From contig CAYWGR010000144.1 in the NCBI GenBank assembly GCA_964458015.1, positions 1 through 15,074 of the forward strand: a stretch of 15,074 nt of DNA. The letters run 5' to 3'. Numbering within the stretch: position 1 is the first letter of the stretch; each line of letters starts with the position of its first letter. Under the pieces are notes generated by a model. That model did no database searches. It saw nothing but the letters and a program-made list of their open reading frames with translations, and was not told the DNA's origin. Positions 14,173 through 15,074 of the stretch are shown one piece after another. The stretch comes from CAYWGR01 sp964458015 (GTDB lineage: Bacteria > Planctomycetota > Planctomycetia > Pirellulales > Thermoguttaceae). A program made the position numbers and the translations under genes.

Positions 14173-14712
14173 TTATTTCACTTCTACTTCCGCCGGCGCG
14201 ACAATCCGCGCCGAAGCCGCCGCGCCGGTCCAGGTGGGCAACTCGCAAATCGCGGCCTCCCAGCCGGGATGAACCAACCGACCGTGGAACGGCGGCTCGC
14301 CGGCCACGTTGCCTGTTAATCGCCATCGCGTTGGATCGAAACCAGTGGAAATTTCCACCTCGGTCCCTTCTTCATTTTCAACAGCCGGTTTCAAGTCGAA
14401 CAACCGCTTCAATACCGTGCCGCAATCGCGGTGAACATCGCGGGCGACCGCGCCAATCTGAGCGTCGGAATAACCGGCAAGCGGTTCCTGAATGAAATCC
14501 ACGAACCGGGCTTCACGCTGCAAGGTAGCCAGCAAGGTAACCGCTTCGCTTCGTGCCGGCGCTTTCGGCGCAGGCGGCTGTTTCGGCTGAGGTTGCGGAA
14601 CAGGCGTTGCCGGCTTCGTTTCACCGCTGAAAATCCGCGCCACCTGTTCGGCAATCGCGCCGTTGAACAGCGTCACAAAAAAAACGCGAAAAGCCAGTAA
14701 AATGCGTCGCAT
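14173..14712 (-). CDS. DUF2760 domain protein
   Basis: 179 residues. A hydrophobic, basic N-terminus (MRRILLAFRVFFVTLFNGAIA) could anchor the protein at the membrane. A Pro/Gln/Lys-rich linker at about 32-53 follows, and then the DUF2760 domain to the end, recognised by LLATLQREARFVDFIQEPL (60-78), YSDAQIGAVARDVHRDC (80-96), EGTEVEISTGFDP, NVAGEPPFHGRLVHPGW and the terminal PAEVEV. The function of the family is unknown; I know it as a companion of atypical Hsp70 proteins, which is the arrangement here. The start ATG at 14710-14712 has only a weak GAGA upstream, but no in-frame alternative is better. The 220-base repeat-filled gap to the Hsp70 gene makes co-transcription likely but not certain. 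Confidence 0.88.
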   Translation of the reverse strand: MRRILLAFRVFFVTLFNGAIAEQVARIFSGETKPATPVPQPQPKQPPAPKAPARSEAVTLLATLQREARFVDFIQEPLAGYSDAQIGAVARDVHRDCGTVLKRLFDLKPAVENEEGTEVEISTGFDPTRWRLTGNVAGEPPFHGRLVHPGWEAAICELPTWTGAAASARIVAPAEVEVK

Positions 14713-14828
14713 AGTGCATTCTCGAAAATAATGTTTATGAATCTACAAAGCCGCTGGTGGAATCCGGCGGTTCTTCGTCGAACTGCCTCACAACCTTCGG
14801 CTTCCGCCGACGGCTATTGGGGCATCGC

Positions 14829-14932
14829 TGTGACATCGAGGCAACAGTGTTGCTATATCAGAGAAGCTTTTTTACCCACAATCCGAAAATTGTGACATCG
14901 GGAAAGCTTTTTTCCACAATCTGAGCATTGTG
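14829..14932. repeat. Tandem units with CACAAT-N6-ATTGTG palindromes
   Basis: Two units, 14864-14894 and 14904-14932, each read AAGCTTTTTT, then CACAAT, six variable bases and ATTGTG; their starts are 40 bases apart. TGTGACATCG occurs at 14829-14838 and again at 14891-14900, so a degenerate third unit begins further left. The six bases between the palindrome arms differ (CCGAAA against CTGAGC) while the arms are kept. Confidence 0.75.
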
Positions 14933-14956
14933 CCTAGGGCTGATCAGTTTTCTGTA

Positions 14957-14986
14957 GGGCGGGTCGAGCGAAGCGATGGCCCGCCT
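14957..14986. repeat. Short palindromic repeat with GGCGGG/CCCGCC arms
   Basis: GGCGGG (14958-14963) pairs with CCCGCC (14980-14985), with TCGAGCGAAGCGATGG between them. The sequence looks like a dispersed intergenic repeat familiar from planctomycete genomes; only one copy is in the window. Confidence 0.5.
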
Positions 14987-15074
14987 GGAATCTCTCGCAA
15001 AAATGCGGGCCAAAGCATCGCAAGACCAAACCAACCGGTTTACCAAAATTAAAAAATTCAACGCCCAGGGCATT

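Larger units (their letters stand above)
14713..15074. other. Right-edge non-coding region rich in repeats
   Basis: No gene is supported. A 71-codon open frame on the minus strand (14858-15073) runs through the repeats and its translation looks like no protein. The stretch next to 14712 must hold the DUF2760 promoter, but no convincing -35/-10 pair is seen. The remainder holds the tandem CACAAT palindromes and a GGCGGG/CCCGCC repeat listed separately. Confidence 0.6.

Noticed and set aside
14858..15073. 71-codon minus-strand open frame at the right edge
   Set aside because: It spans the tandem CACAAT units and a GGCGGG/CCCGCC repeat, and its translation shows no protein-like pattern.

Overview
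The window looks like a piece of a planctomycete chromosome, probably from the Pirellulales side of the phylum. This is inferred from gene content and not proven. The indications are a Tat-exported Gfo/Idh/MocA oxidoreductase paired with a DUF1080 protein, two LacI-like/AraC (XylR-type) regulators, a DUF2760 protein next to a short Hsp70, moderately high GC, and several families of short palindromic intergenic repeats.

Layout. (1) Positions 1-3318, minus strand: a compact four-gene operon with overlapping or closely spaced genes, in the order rex, a NuoE/HndA-like subunit, a NuoF/HndC-like subunit, and the first 54 codons of a NuoG/HndD-like [2Fe-2S] subunit that runs off the left edge. This is the diaphorase half of a soluble multisubunit NAD(P)H-linked complex, most likely an NADP-reducing or electron-bifurcating [FeFe]-hydrogenase, governed by the NADH sensor Rex. 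A promoter-like element followed by tandem, palindromic repeats lies just ahead of rex. (2) Positions 3591-5763, minus strand: a two-gene operon of exported carbohydrate proteins (DUF1080 3-keto-glycoside hydrolase-like, then a Gfo/Idh/MocA oxidoreductase) ending in a clear intrinsic terminator. (3) Positions 6087-7238, plus strand: a XylR-like activator divergent from that operon. (4) Positions 7246-10548, minus strand: a metabolic cassette of a HAD phosphatase, a conserved protein I cannot name with confidence, and an HldE/RfaE-domain-I-like PfkB sugar kinase. The last two are joined by an ATGA overlap, and a cluster of palindromic repeats separates the first two. (5) Positions 10712-11956, plus strand: a second XylR-like regulator, paralogous to the first and divergent from the cassette. 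(6) Positions 12162-14712, minus strand: DUF2760 followed by an Hsp70 without the usual substrate-binding and lid region. The right edge, 14713-15074, holds only repeats.

How it fits together. Two XylR-type regulators each read away from a carbohydrate operon, which suggests two inducible sugar-handling units side by side: an exported 3-keto-sugar unit and an intracellular kinase/phosphatase unit. Both intergenic regions carry recurring CGTAT half-sites. The Rex-controlled redox operon would dispose of, or rebalance, NADH under fermentative conditions. No tRNA, rRNA, CRISPR array, transposase or phage gene was recognised.
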